A stretch of DNA of 64,000 nt from Sphingomonadales bacterium Ga0077557 (GTDB lineage Bacteria; Pseudomonadota; Alphaproteobacteria; Sphingomonadales; Sphingomonadaceae). Under the pieces are notes generated by a model. It made no database searches, was not told where the DNA came from, and worked only from the letters and a program-made list of their open reading frames with translations. The translations under genes were made by a program, and so were the position numbers. Shown here piece after piece: positions 44,864 through 51,551 of the stretch. The stretch lies in NCBI GenBank assembly GCA_001464615.1, contig LNFI01000032.1, forward strand, positions 1 to 64,000, read 5' to 3'. Every line of letters starts with the position of its first letter. Positions within the stretch are counted from its first letter, which is position 1.

Positions 44864-44974
44864 ATGATGTTCCGTTTTGAAAATCTGTCGCGGGTCGTAA
44901 TGTCGGCTGCCGCTGCTTTTGTTTTCGCGACCGTGATGGTCAGCGCCGCTGTGCCCATGGTGCCGATCGCCTGA
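44864..44974 (+). CDS. Small hydrophobic peptide, sigma-54-associated
   Basis: A 36-residue ORF (two adjacent ATGs, 44864 and 44867) is preceded by AAAGGGAG at good spacing. The first ten residues are charged (MFRFENLSR), and the rest is hydrophobic (VVMSAAAAFVFATVMV, then SAAVPMVPIA), so it is either a single membrane helix or a signal-peptide-like product. I do not recognise a named family, though similar tiny sphingomonad proteins come to mind. The stop codon sits inside a strong hairpin (44959-44982). It is not a shadow of any larger frame. Confidence 0.6.
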   Translation: MMFRFENLSRVVMSAAAAFVFATVMVSAAVPMVPIA

Positions 44975-44982
44975 TCGGCACC
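44959..44982 (+). other. Hairpin over the stop codon of the small peptide
   Basis: GGTGCCGATC (44959-44968) and GATCGGCACC (44973-44982) make a perfect 10-bp stem with the 4-base loop GCCT. The TGA (44972-44974) is in the loop and stem. No T-run follows, so it is more likely a processing, stabilising or attenuating structure than a plain terminator. Confidence 0.6.
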
Positions 44983-45008
44983 AAACCACCCTCTGCCTGA
45001 ATTCGAGA

Positions 45009-45119
45009 ATGATGATGACACCCCTGCGGACGATGATCGTCGCCGTCCTCGCCTTTTTGATGACGACAGTCTTGATCCTGGCGCAACATGCGCTGACGAC
45101 CCTCGCGGTGATAAGTTGA
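45009..45119 (+). CDS. Second small hydrophobic peptide
   Basis: A 36-residue ORF with three adjacent ATGs (45009, 45012, 45015) follows the first peptide by 34 bases. The product reads MMMTPLRTMIVAVLAFLM then a second hydrophobic stretch TTVLILAQHALTTLAVIS, i.e. one membrane helix. Ribosome-binding sequence is weak (CGAGA). It has the same length as the first peptide, so the two may form a pair from one sigma-54 transcript. Coding status is less sure than for the first. Confidence 0.4.
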   Translation: MMMTPLRTMIVAVLAFLMTTVLILAQHALTTLAVIS

Positions 45120-45208
45120 TGCTGAGCAGAATACCCATCAATCGACGCCGGGATTGGCGACTATTGCCGATTTTGCGGGCTAAAGCGTTGCCACTGGCCT
45201 AGGTTGAT

Positions 45209-45234
45209 CGTGCCGCTGGCATCAGGCCGGCACG
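45209..45234 (+). other. Hairpin upstream of the small basic ORF
   Basis: CGTGCCG (45209-45215) and CGGCACG (45228-45234) form a 7-bp stem with a 12-base loop, immediately before the AAGGGA ribosome-binding site of the 45250 ORF. It may close the preceding transcript or affect translation of the next gene. Between 45120 and 45208 I see nothing else. Confidence 0.4.
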
Positions 45235-45249
45235 AAGGGACCCATATCC

Positions 45250-45372
45250 ATGGCCAAGTCTCAAAAGAAATCGTCCAAGGAAGTCCGCAAACCCAAGGCG
45301 GAAAAACCCAAAAAGACGAACGCTTCCAACCCGTCGACCAAGGGCGCGCTGTCGATGGCGCCTAAGGGCTGA
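45250..45372 (+). CDS. Small Lys-rich basic protein
   Basis: A 40-residue, strongly basic ORF (MAKSQKKSSKEVRKPKAEKP, then KKTNASNPSTKG) ends with ALSMAPKG. AAGGGA precedes the ATG. Composition suggests nucleic-acid binding or an unstructured tail-like protein. I do not know a named family, though tiny proteins of this wording seem familiar in sphingomonads. It ends 8 bases before the PhnA-like gene and may be read with it. Confidence 0.6.
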   Translation: MAKSQKKSSKEVRKPKAEKPKKTNASNPSTKGALSMAPKG

Positions 45373-45380
45373 CCGGTACG

Positions 45381-45695
45381 ATGAGCAGCACTGATGAGGA
45401 CAGCTATGTCTTTGACGAAGCCAGCGGCGAATGGATCAACGCCGCTGCGGCCGCCGCGATCAACGCTGCGGCCGAAGGCCCGATGGAGGTGCGCGACGCG
45501 GTCGGCAATCTGCTCGCCGATGGTGATCAGGTAACGCTGATCAAGGACCTGACGGTGAAGGGCGCTGGCCAGACGTTGAAGCGCGGCACCCTGATCAAAT
45601 CGATTCGGCTAACCGGCGATGCTCAGGAAATTGATTGCCGATTTGATGGCATCAAGGGCCTGGTTCTGCGCGCTGAGTTCGTCAAGAAACGCTAG
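45381..45695 (+). CDS. PhnA/YjdM-like protein lacking the zinc ribbon
   Basis: This 104-residue protein's C-terminal 70 residues match PhnA (YjdM): VRDAVGNLLADGDQVTLIKD, LTVKGAG, LKRGT, DCRFDGIKG and the ending EFVKKR. Typical PhnA starts with a two-CxxC zinc ribbon, but here the N-terminus has no such cysteines, only YVFDEASGEWI and an Ala-rich helix. PhnA proteins are not the phosphonoacetate hydrolase, despite the symbol; their role is unclear. It lies 3 bp before the phosphoesterase gene. Confidence 0.8.
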   Translation: MSSTDEDSYVFDEASGEWINAAAAAAINAAAEGPMEVRDAVGNLLADGDQVTLIKDLTVKGAGQTLKRGTLIKSIRLTGDAQEIDCRFDGIKGLVLRAEFVKKR

Positions 45696-45698
45696 CCA

Positions 45699-46571
45699 GT
45701 GTCTGCGGCGCTTCGCATCGTGATCCGGCTTTGGCTGGTTGGGGTGCTGATCGCCGGGGCCGTGCTGCTTTATGCCTATGGCGAAGCCCGACGGCTGCCG
45801 GTCGTGCGCCAGGCAGCGATTACGCTTACCGATTGGCCCGCCGACGTCGCGCCGCTGCGTGTGGTGCTGATCGGCGATATCCATATCGGCAACCAGACGA
45901 TGAATGAACGCCGACTGACGGCGATTGTTGATCAGATCAACGCGCTCGCACCCGATATCGTGCTGATTGCCGGTGATTTTATTGCTGGCCATGCCGAGGA
46001 TCCCCTCGGCACCAAGGCCGCGCGACTGATAGACCCGCTCAGCCAGTTGCGCCCGCGAATCGCGACGGTGGCGGTGCTGGGCAATCATGATCATTGGACC
46101 AATGCACCGGCCGTCATCCAGGCGCTGGAGCGGGCAGGGATCATCCTATTGTCGAACCGCGCGGCGCGGGTCGGTCCGCTGGTGATTGGCGGGCTCGATG
46201 ATGATTTCACCGGTCGCGCGCAGCCTGCCCGGATGCTCGGTCAGATGGCGAAGCTGGCCGGGCCAAGGCTGGTGCTGTCGCACAGCCCCGACCCAGCCGT
46301 GCGGATCAAGCCGCCGCTCTTGATGCTGGCGGCACATACGCATTGCAACCAGATCGTGCTGCCGATCATCGGCCCGCTGGTCAGCGTCTCACGACTGGGT
46401 GATCGCTATGGTTGCGGCTTGATCCGCGAACCTGGCCGGACCGTGATCGTTACCGCCGGGCTCGGCACCAGCCGGGTGCCATTCCGGCTGGGCGCGGTGC
46501 CTGATCTTTGGTTGATCAGCTTGGGGCCGCCGAGCCGGCGCGCGGATCGCCCGCCTACACCGGCTCCGTGA
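45699..46571 (+). CDS. Membrane-anchored metallophosphoesterase
   Basis: This 290-residue protein has one N-terminal membrane helix (about residues 5-27) and a calcineurin-like phosphoesterase domain. Metal-binding motifs are all visible: GDIHIGN, AGDF, GNHDHW, LSHSPD and AHTHCNQ. The group includes YaeI-like phosphodiesterases. The start is a GTG at 45699, three bases after the PhnA-like stop. The 3' end is four bases from the convergent dps gene. The substrate is unknown. Confidence 0.88.
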   Translation: MSAALRIVIRLWLVGVLIAGAVLLYAYGEARRLPVVRQAAITLTDWPADVAPLRVVLIGDIHIGNQTMNERRLTAIVDQINALAPDIVLIAGDFIAGHAEDPLGTKAARLIDPLSQLRPRIATVAVLGNHDHWTNAPAVIQALERAGIILLSNRAARVGPLVIGGLDDDFTGRAQPARMLGQMAKLAGPRLVLSHSPDPAVRIKPPLLMLAAHTHCNQIVLPIIGPLVSVSRLGDRYGCGLIREPGRTVIVTAGLGTSRVPFRLGAVPDLWLISLGPPSRRADRPPTPAP

Positions 46572-46575
46572 CCGC

Positions 46576-47070
46576 TTACCCCTTGCGGCTGGCCTCAAAC
46601 AGAAACCAGGCGCGCTCCTCGGCCTGATCGGTCCAGTCGTCCAGCATGCCGCTGGTTGCGTTGTCTTTGGCCGCATCGACGATGTCCTTGGCGTCGCGCA
46701 AGGCGGCGACGAGCTGCAGATTATCCTCGCGCAGTTCCGCGAGCATCGCTTCGGGGGCGACGAAATCGGCATCATTGTCCTTGATCGACTGATGGCGCGC
46801 AATGTCGCCAATCGAGCGCAGCGTGGTGTTGCCGGTTTTGCGGACGCGCTCGGCAATGGCGTCGGTCGTGCCCAAAATCTGCGTTGCCTGATCGTCGAGC
46901 ATCAAATGATAGTCGCGAAAATGCGGGCCGGAGACATGCCAATGGAAATTCTTGGTCTTGAGATAGAGCGCAAAACTATCGGCCAGAATGCCGTTCAGCG
47001 CTTCGGCGACCGTCTTGGCGGCATTTGATTTGAGATCAGTTGGGGTTTTCAGCGCAGAATCTGTCGTCAT
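46576..47070 (-). CDS. dps: Dps-family DNA-protecting ferritin-like protein
   Basis: This 164-residue Dps protein assembles into a 12-mer that stores iron using peroxide and binds DNA in starvation or oxidative stress. Ferroxidase residues appear in KTKNFHWHVSGPHF and YHLMLDDQATQI with DAIAERV. The N-terminal Lys residues (TPTDLKSNAAK) may help DNA binding. ATG 47070 is chosen because AGGAGG precedes it; a longer frame from 47148 is rejected. It is convergent with the phosphoesterase. Confidence 0.94.
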   Translation of the reverse strand: MTTDSALKTPTDLKSNAAKTVAEALNGILADSFALYLKTKNFHWHVSGPHFRDYHLMLDDQATQILGTTDAIAERVRKTGNTTLRSIGDIARHQSIKDNDADFVAPEAMLAELREDNLQLVAALRDAKDIVDAAKDNATSGMLDDWTDQAEERAWFLFEASRKG

Positions 47071-47184
47071 GGGCGGGCCTCCTGAAGGTGATGCCAAGTC
47101 AACGGCTGACGCAAAGATTGGGTCCCGACAGCGACGCTGCAATATCATCCTTCAAGCAATATGCTGATCACCGTGATTGCCTGG

Positions 47185-47748
47185 CTAGATCAGCCGCATC
47201 GCGCCCAGCGCAAAGATCAGCCCCGTGACCATCAGCACCAAGCCAATAGTGATCCGAACCGGGCGATGCGGCAGCGATCGATAGCGTGATTCGCCGGCGA
47301 GAATGGCGGGGATGATCACGACCAGGCTCCCCAGCGTCGCGCCAATCGCGGCCAGGGCGGGAATCGGCGCGCGCGCCGCAAGCGCGGCCGTCAGGAATTG
47401 CGTCTTGTCCCCCATGCTGATCGCCAACAAGCAGATCAGTGCCGTCAGGAAAGCTCCGGCGCCAGCGCGTAAGGGGGTCGGCCGCTTCGCCCGAACCAAG
47501 GCCGCGACGCCTGCCGACACCAGCGCAAGGCCCAGCAGCAGCGCGCGGGCATTGGGGGTCATGATTGGGGCAATCAGCATGCCGCCCACCGCGCCAACGC
47601 CATTGCCGATGGCAAGCGCGAGTGCGGCGGCGATGATCACTTGCCCATGTTTTGGGTAGCGATCGCCCAGCATGGCCGCGAGCCAGGCGCTGCGATCGCT
47701 CGCCTGACAGAGAATCGCGCCGACAAAAGCGGCCATCAGCGCGTCCAT
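47185..47748 (-). CDS. TMEM165/GDT1-family membrane protein
   Basis: This 187-residue protein has about six hydrophobic helices in two halves, like the UPF0016/GDT1 family that moves Mn2+ or Ca2+. The defining motif E-x-G-D-(K/R)-(T/S) is degenerate in both repeats: QASDRSA in the first (Glu to Gln, Gly to Ser) and SMGDKTQ in the second (Glu to Ser). Either this branch carries a different ion or it has lost transport. It lies 10 bp after the unknown 48085-47759 gene, on the same strand. Confidence 0.8.
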   Translation of the reverse strand: MDALMAAFVGAILCQASDRSAWLAAMLGDRYPKHGQVIIAAALALAIGNGVGAVGGMLIAPIMTPNARALLLGLALVSAGVAALVRAKRPTPLRAGAGAFLTALICLLAISMGDKTQFLTAALAARAPIPALAAIGATLGSLVVIIPAILAGESRYRSLPHRPVRITIGLVLMVTGLIFALGAMRLI

Positions 47749-47758
47749 GGTTCAGGGA

Positions 47759-48085
47759 TCAGCCGGTCAGCCGAACCGAACAGGCCGCCACATAGCTGTC
47801 GCCAGCGAATCGGTCCTGGCGCTCGCTGTTGATGGCCTCACGCAGCAGCGCGATCCAGCCCGTGATCAGCGGACCCATGTCGCCCCGCGCCAGCGCTGAT
47901 TCGAGTATCTGGGCGACGCTGGCGACCGGCATCATGCCATTTTGCCGGGCGATCCGGCGAATCATGTCGATCTCGGCAGCGAGCGCGGCCCGACCCGGGC
48001 GCACGCCGAGCAACGCGGCGCGTCGGAACAGTTCGGCTTGAACATACGGGTCGATCGTCGCGGATTGGGTCATGTGCTGGGCCAT
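47759..48085 (-). CDS. Hypothetical protein
   Basis: This 108-residue soluble protein, mostly helical, has no motif I recognise. Distinct segments are DPYVQAELFRRAALLGVRPG and AAEIDMIRRIARQNGM. ATG 48085 has AAGGGGA ahead at good spacing; ATG 48073 is a weaker choice. It precedes the GDT1-like gene by 10 bp and is probably in its operon. Codon use looks like that of its neighbours. Confidence 0.65.
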   Translation of the reverse strand: MAQHMTQSATIDPYVQAELFRRAALLGVRPGRAALAAEIDMIRRIARQNGMMPVASVAQILESALARGDMGPLITGWIALLREAINSERQDRFAGDSYVAACSVRLTG

Positions 48086-48182
48086 GCGGCGTCCCCTTCG
48101 GCCTTGATGATTTCAGGCTGCACCTTTTACGGTAAAGATGGCGTTAACGGTGGTGCATGGGTGCAGCGCGGACGGCATTGGC

Positions 48183-48188
48183 TTGACT
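48183..48188 (+). promoter_or_regulatory. Likely -35 box of rpmG
   Basis: TTGACT followed by a G+C-rich spacer lies 95 bases upstream of rpmG in the otherwise empty 48086-48282 gap. A clear -10 is not seen, so only the -35 is proposed. Confidence 0.3.
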
Positions 48189-48282
48189 TTGCGGCCCGGC
48201 TGGGCCAACGGCTGCGGCTTACCAAGCGGCGGGCACGCGTTCGTCGCTTTTTGCTTTTTTCAAACTCGCAGGATTTCAGGTC

Positions 48283-48450
48283 ATGGCAAAGCCGACCACC
48301 GTCAAGATCAAGCTCGTCAGCTCGGCCGATACCGGCTTCTTCTATGTCACGAAGAAGAACCCGCGTACCCAGACCGACAAGCTCAGCTTCCGCAAATATG
48401 ATCCCGTCGTGCGCAAGCATGTCGATTTCAAGGAAGCCAAGATCAAGTGA
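48283..48450 (+). CDS. rpmG: 50S ribosomal protein L33
   Basis: L33 is a 55-residue large-subunit ribosomal protein: [40 protein letters not shown] and the ending FKEAKIK. It is the type without the zinc-binding cysteine quartet, as is usual in alphaproteobacteria. It stands alone. The ORF is short but unmistakable. Confidence 0.97.
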   Translation: MAKPTTVKIKLVSSADTGFFYVTKKNPRTQTDKLSFRKYDPVVRKHVDFKEAKIK

Positions 48451-48477
48451 CATGGCGGGCGGCCTAAGCCGCCGCTG

Positions 48478-48544
48478 TGTCATCCCGGCGAAGGCCGGGA
48501 TCCAGAGCCGCACCAGAGCCGCAGGGGATATCCTTTGCGGCTCT
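48478..48544. repeat. REP-like hairpin and second stem after rpmG
   Basis: ATCCCGGC-GAAG-GCCGGGAT (48482-48501) is an 8-bp stem with a 4-base loop within the common intergenic repeat GTCATCCCGGCGAAGGCCGG-type family. Right after it, AGAGCCGCA (48515-48523) pairs with TGCGGCTCT (48536-48544). Together they probably mark the 3' end of rpmG transcription. Confidence 0.55.
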
Positions 48545-48571
48545 TGTCATGCCTGCCCTTCAAGCCCCGAA

Positions 48572-48613
48572 TCTAAAGCCCTGCACCTAAAGCCCAACAC
48601 CTAAAGCAGCGCC
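48572..48613. repeat. Three imperfect 14-bp tandem repeats
   Basis: The unit CCTAAAGCCC-x-x-CA occurs three times in a row (48572-48585, 48586-48599, 48600-48613), the last degenerate and running into the divK stop codon. Likely replication slippage; no function is evident. Confidence 0.5.
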
Positions 48614-48969
48614 TTCACCTGCGCGATAAACGCGGCCAACGCGATCGGTTTGGAAACATAGGCATTGGCCCCGGCCGCCCGGATGCGTTCTTCATCCTCG
48701 CGCCCGGCATAAGCAGTCACCGCCATGATCGGGATGCTGCGCAGCGCGAGATCGCCCTTTAGCTGCGCGATCAGCTCATAGCCGGTGACATGCGGCAGCT
48801 GGATATCAGTGATGATCAGATCGGGCTGAAAAGCGCGCGCGCGCGCCACGGCCTCGCGACCGTCGCGGACGCCTTCGGCCACAAATTCATGCGCGCGCAA
48901 CAGATCGCAGAAAAGTTTGAGGTTCAGTTCGTTGTCCTCGACAACCAGCACCCTTTTTGCCACGTCCAC
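48601..48969 (-). CDS. divK: DivK-like single-domain response regulator
   Basis: This 122-residue receiver domain has no output module: VLVVEDNELNLKLFCDLL start with acidic pocket, phosphorylated Asp in IITDIQLPHVTGYELI, Thr in VTAYA and Lys in YVSKPI. In Caulobacter DivK links PleC/DivJ kinases to CtrA control of the cell cycle. The start is a GTG at 48969 with GGAAGG before it; a GTG at 48963 is possible. It is divergent from the DUF3572 gene, with 34 bp between. Confidence 0.9.
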   Translation of the reverse strand: MDVAKRVLVVEDNELNLKLFCDLLRAHEFVAEGVRDGREAVARARAFQPDLIITDIQLPHVTGYELIAQLKGDLALRSIPIMAVTAYAGREDEERIRAAGANAYVSKPIALAAFIAQVKALL

Positions 48970-49003
48970 ATGATCCTTCCCTCAAGCCCGAAGCGAATAG
49001 GCA

Positions 49004-49276
49004 ATGCGTGGCCCTGTGACAAATGAAGACGCAGCGGTGCTGGCGTTGGGGGCGCTCGGCTGGGCACTGGCGGTGCCTGATCGGGCCGAACGGCTGCTGG
49101 CGCTGACCGGGCTTGATCCACAGCGATTGCGGGCCAGCGCAGGCGATCCCGCGACGCAAGCGGCGGTTCTTGGGTTTCTTGAGGGGCATGAGCCTGATCT
49201 GATCGCCTGCGCCACCGCACTCGCCACCACCCCCGCCGCGCTGATTCGCGCGCGCCAAACCCTGGACGACCAATGA
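49004..49276 (+). CDS. DUF3572 family protein
   Basis: This 90-residue, mainly helical protein of DUF3572 is a small alphaproteobacterial family often next to divK. Segments AAVLALGALGWALAVPDRAE and FLEGHEPDLIACA are typical. No function is known; genomic pairing suggests cell-cycle relevance, which is inference. It overlaps the following HAD gene by four bases (ATGA). Confidence 0.8.
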   Translation: MRGPVTNEDAAVLALGALGWALAVPDRAERLLALTGLDPQRLRASAGDPATQAAVLGFLEGHEPDLIACATALATTPAALIRARQTLDDQ

Positions 49277-49896
49277 AGCCCTTGCTGATCACTGATTGCG
49301 ACGAAGTCCTCCTCCACATGGCGCGCCATTTCGGCACCTGGCTGGGGGAGGAGCATGCGATCGATTTCAAACTTGCGCATGGCGACATGGCCACCAGCAT
49401 GACCAGGCGCGATGGCACGCCGCTCGCGCGCGAGGAGATGTGGACCTATCTCGCCGGTTTCTTTCCGGCAGAAATGGGCCGGCAGACCCTGGTGCCGCAT
49501 GCGGCTGAATCGATCGCGGCGCTGGCGGAAATTGCCGATATCGTCATCCTGACCAATCTGCAGGACCATTGCCGCCCCGCGCGCACCGCTCAGCTCGAAT
49601 CGTTCGGCATCGTCCACCGGGTCGAGACCAATCAGGGCGGCAAGGGCACACGGGTGGCCTCACTGGTCGCTGAATTCGGCAATCCGGTGACCGTTTTTGT
49701 CGACGATCTGGCGGTTCACCTCGATTCATGTGCGACGCACGCCCCCCACGTCCACCGGCTCCACATGGTTTCCGAGCCCGATCTTGCGCCGCATGTACCG
49801 CCCGCCCCCGCCGCGCACGCCCGGATTGATGACTGGCGGCTGGCAAAGGACTGGATTGCCGCGCGCTTTGCCGCTGCCGTGCCAGCCAGCGCTTGA
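49273..49896 (+). CDS. HAD-like hydrolase
   Basis: This 207-residue HAD-fold protein has motif I as ITDCDEVLLH (DxDEV), then a cap region, IVILTNLQD for motif II, and VTVFVDDLAVHLDS for the metal site. DxDEV with two Asp residues supports phosphatase activity, but the substrate is unknown. It is translationally coupled to DUF3572. The RidA gene follows 34 bp later. Confidence 0.82.
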   Translation: MKPLLITDCDEVLLHMARHFGTWLGEEHAIDFKLAHGDMATSMTRRDGTPLAREEMWTYLAGFFPAEMGRQTLVPHAAESIAALAEIADIVILTNLQDHCRPARTAQLESFGIVHRVETNQGGKGTRVASLVAEFGNPVTVFVDDLAVHLDSCATHAPHVHRLHMVSEPDLAPHVPPAPAAHARIDDWRLAKDWIAARFAAAVPASA

Positions 49897-49930
49897 CCCG
49901 CCCCGCTTTGGCGTGGTTGAGCCTGACAGC

Positions 49931-50395
49931 ATGACCGATCGAATCGACACCAAACTCGCCGAGCTTGGGCTCGCCCTTCCCGCTGCTGCTGCGCCTGTGG
50001 CTGCCTATGTGCCGACGGTCGAGGTGGGCGGGTTGCTGCATATTTCCGGCCAGCTGCCCTTTGATAATGGGGCGCTGATGACCGGCCGGGTTGGTGAAGA
50101 CCGCGATCTGGCCTTTGCGCAGAAAGCGGCCGAACGCTGTGCCCTGATGCTGGTTGCACAGATCAAGCAGGCGCTGGGTGGCCTGCACCGCGTCGAACGG
50201 ATCGTGAAGCTGGGCGTGTTCGTCAACAGCGCAACCGATTTCACTGATCAGGCAAAGGTTGCCAATGGCGCGTCTGAATTGATGGTCGCCTTGTTCGGGG
50301 AGGCAGGCAAGCATGCGCGCAGCGCCGTGGGCGTCGCGGTTTTGCCGCTGGGTGCCGTGGTGGAAATCGACGCGATCATCCAGGTCGCCAGCTGA
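49931..50395 (+). CDS. RidA/YjgF-family protein
   Basis: This 154-residue protein of the RidA (YER057c/UK114) superfamily, of which the best-known members deaminate reactive enamine/imine intermediates, has the longer subgroup layout (YVPTVEVGGLLHISGQLPFD, RIVKLGVFVNSATDF, ARSAVGVAVLPLGAVVEIDA). The catalytic Arg of true RidA, usually in an R-x-x-V near the end, appears as ARSAVGV, so deaminase activity is plausible. ATG 49931 is used; no strong ribosome-binding site is seen. Confidence 0.88.
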   Translation: MTDRIDTKLAELGLALPAAAAPVAAYVPTVEVGGLLHISGQLPFDNGALMTGRVGEDRDLAFAQKAAERCALMLVAQIKQALGGLHRVERIVKLGVFVNSATDFTDQAKVANGASELMVALFGEAGKHARSAVGVAVLPLGAVVEIDAIIQVAS

Positions 50396-50405
50396 TCCCG
50401 GCGGC

Positions 50406-51551
50406 ATGACCGAGCGCGACGTCATCGCGCGGATCGCCCCCGGTGTCGCCAGCATTGCGCCCGCCGATTGGGATGCCTGTTCTGGCGCGGACAACCCGTT
50501 TCTTGCCCATGCCTTTCTCTCCATCCTCGAAGAATCGGGGAGTGTTTCCCCGCGCGCTGGCTGGCAATCAATCCCCATCGTCATTGACGGCGCTGACGGC
50601 AAACCGGCGGCGATCGCGCCCGCTTATGCCAAGGGTCACAGCCAAGGCGAATATGTCTTCGACCATGCTTGGGCGGATGCCTGGCAGCGCGCGGGCGGGC
50701 GCTATTATCCGAAGCTGCAGGTCGCAGTGCCGTTCACGCCGGTGCCCGGTCCGCGACTGTTATTGCGCGATTCCACGCTTGGCCCGGCATTGATCGGCGC
50801 GCTGGAGGCAGTGACGGTGCAGCAGGGGCTGTCGAGCGCCCACGCCACTTTTGTCAATCCTGACCAACTGCCCATGTTTGAGGATGCCGGCTGGCTGATC
50901 CGCGCCGGTACCCAGTTTCATTGGCGTAATGACGGCTATGGCAGCTTTGACGATTTTCTGGGTGCGCTTGCCAGCCGCAAGCGCAAGGCAATCCGCAAAG
51001 AACGCAGCGCCGCGGTGGAGGGGCTGACGATCCGCCATGTCAGCGGTGCTGACCTGACCGAAGCCGATTGGGATGCGTTCTGGGTTTTCTATCAGGATAC
51101 CGGCGCGCGCAAATGGGGCACGCCCTATCTGACGCGGCGTTTCTTCTCGCTGCTCGGCGAGCGGATGGCGGACCGGGTGCTGCTGATTCTGGCCGAGCGC
51201 GATGGCCGACCGATTGCCGGGGCGCTCAACCTGATCGGCACCGATACGCTATATGGCCGCTATTGGGGCGCGACCGAAGACGTGCCCTTTCTCCATTTCG
51301 AGCTGTGTTATTATCAGGCGATTGATGCAGCGATTGCGCGCGGGCTGCAATCCGTGGAAGCGGGCGCGCAAGGCGAGCACAAGCTCGCGCGCGGTTATGC
51401 GCCCGTTGCGACCTGGTCGGCGCATTTCATCCCGGATGTCAATTTCAGGCGGGCAGTTGCCGATTTCCTGGTCCATGAACGCGAAGCTGTCGCCAGCGAC
51501 CGGGAATTTCTGGGCAGCATGACGCCGTTCAAGAAGGCGGCGGCGGGGTAA
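50406..51551 (+). CDS. FemAB-like/GNAT N-acyltransferase family protein
   Basis: This 381-residue protein of the COG3146-type family resembles peptidoglycan-bridge or FemAB-like transferases with two GNAT-like folds. Typical segments are NPFLAHAFLSILEESGS, GEYVFDHAWADAW, KLQVAVPFTPVPGPRLL, GRYWGATEDVPFLHFELCYY and QGEHKLARGY. The acyl donor and acceptor are unknown. It begins 10 bp after RidA and closes this plus-strand run. The last 23 bases overlap the convergent gene at 51529. Confidence 0.88.
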   Translation: MTERDVIARIAPGVASIAPADWDACSGADNPFLAHAFLSILEESGSVSPRAGWQSIPIVIDGADGKPAAIAPAYAKGHSQGEYVFDHAWADAWQRAGGRYYPKLQVAVPFTPVPGPRLLLRDSTLGPALIGALEAVTVQQGLSSAHATFVNPDQLPMFEDAGWLIRAGTQFHWRNDGYGSFDDFLGALASRKRKAIRKERSAAVEGLTIRHVSGADLTEADWDAFWVFYQDTGARKWGTPYLTRRFFSLLGERMADRVLLILAERDGRPIAGALNLIGTDTLYGRYWGATEDVPFLHFELCYYQAIDAAIARGLQSVEAGAQGEHKLARGYAPVATWSAHFIPDVNFRRAVADFLVHEREAVASDREFLGSMTPFKKAAAG

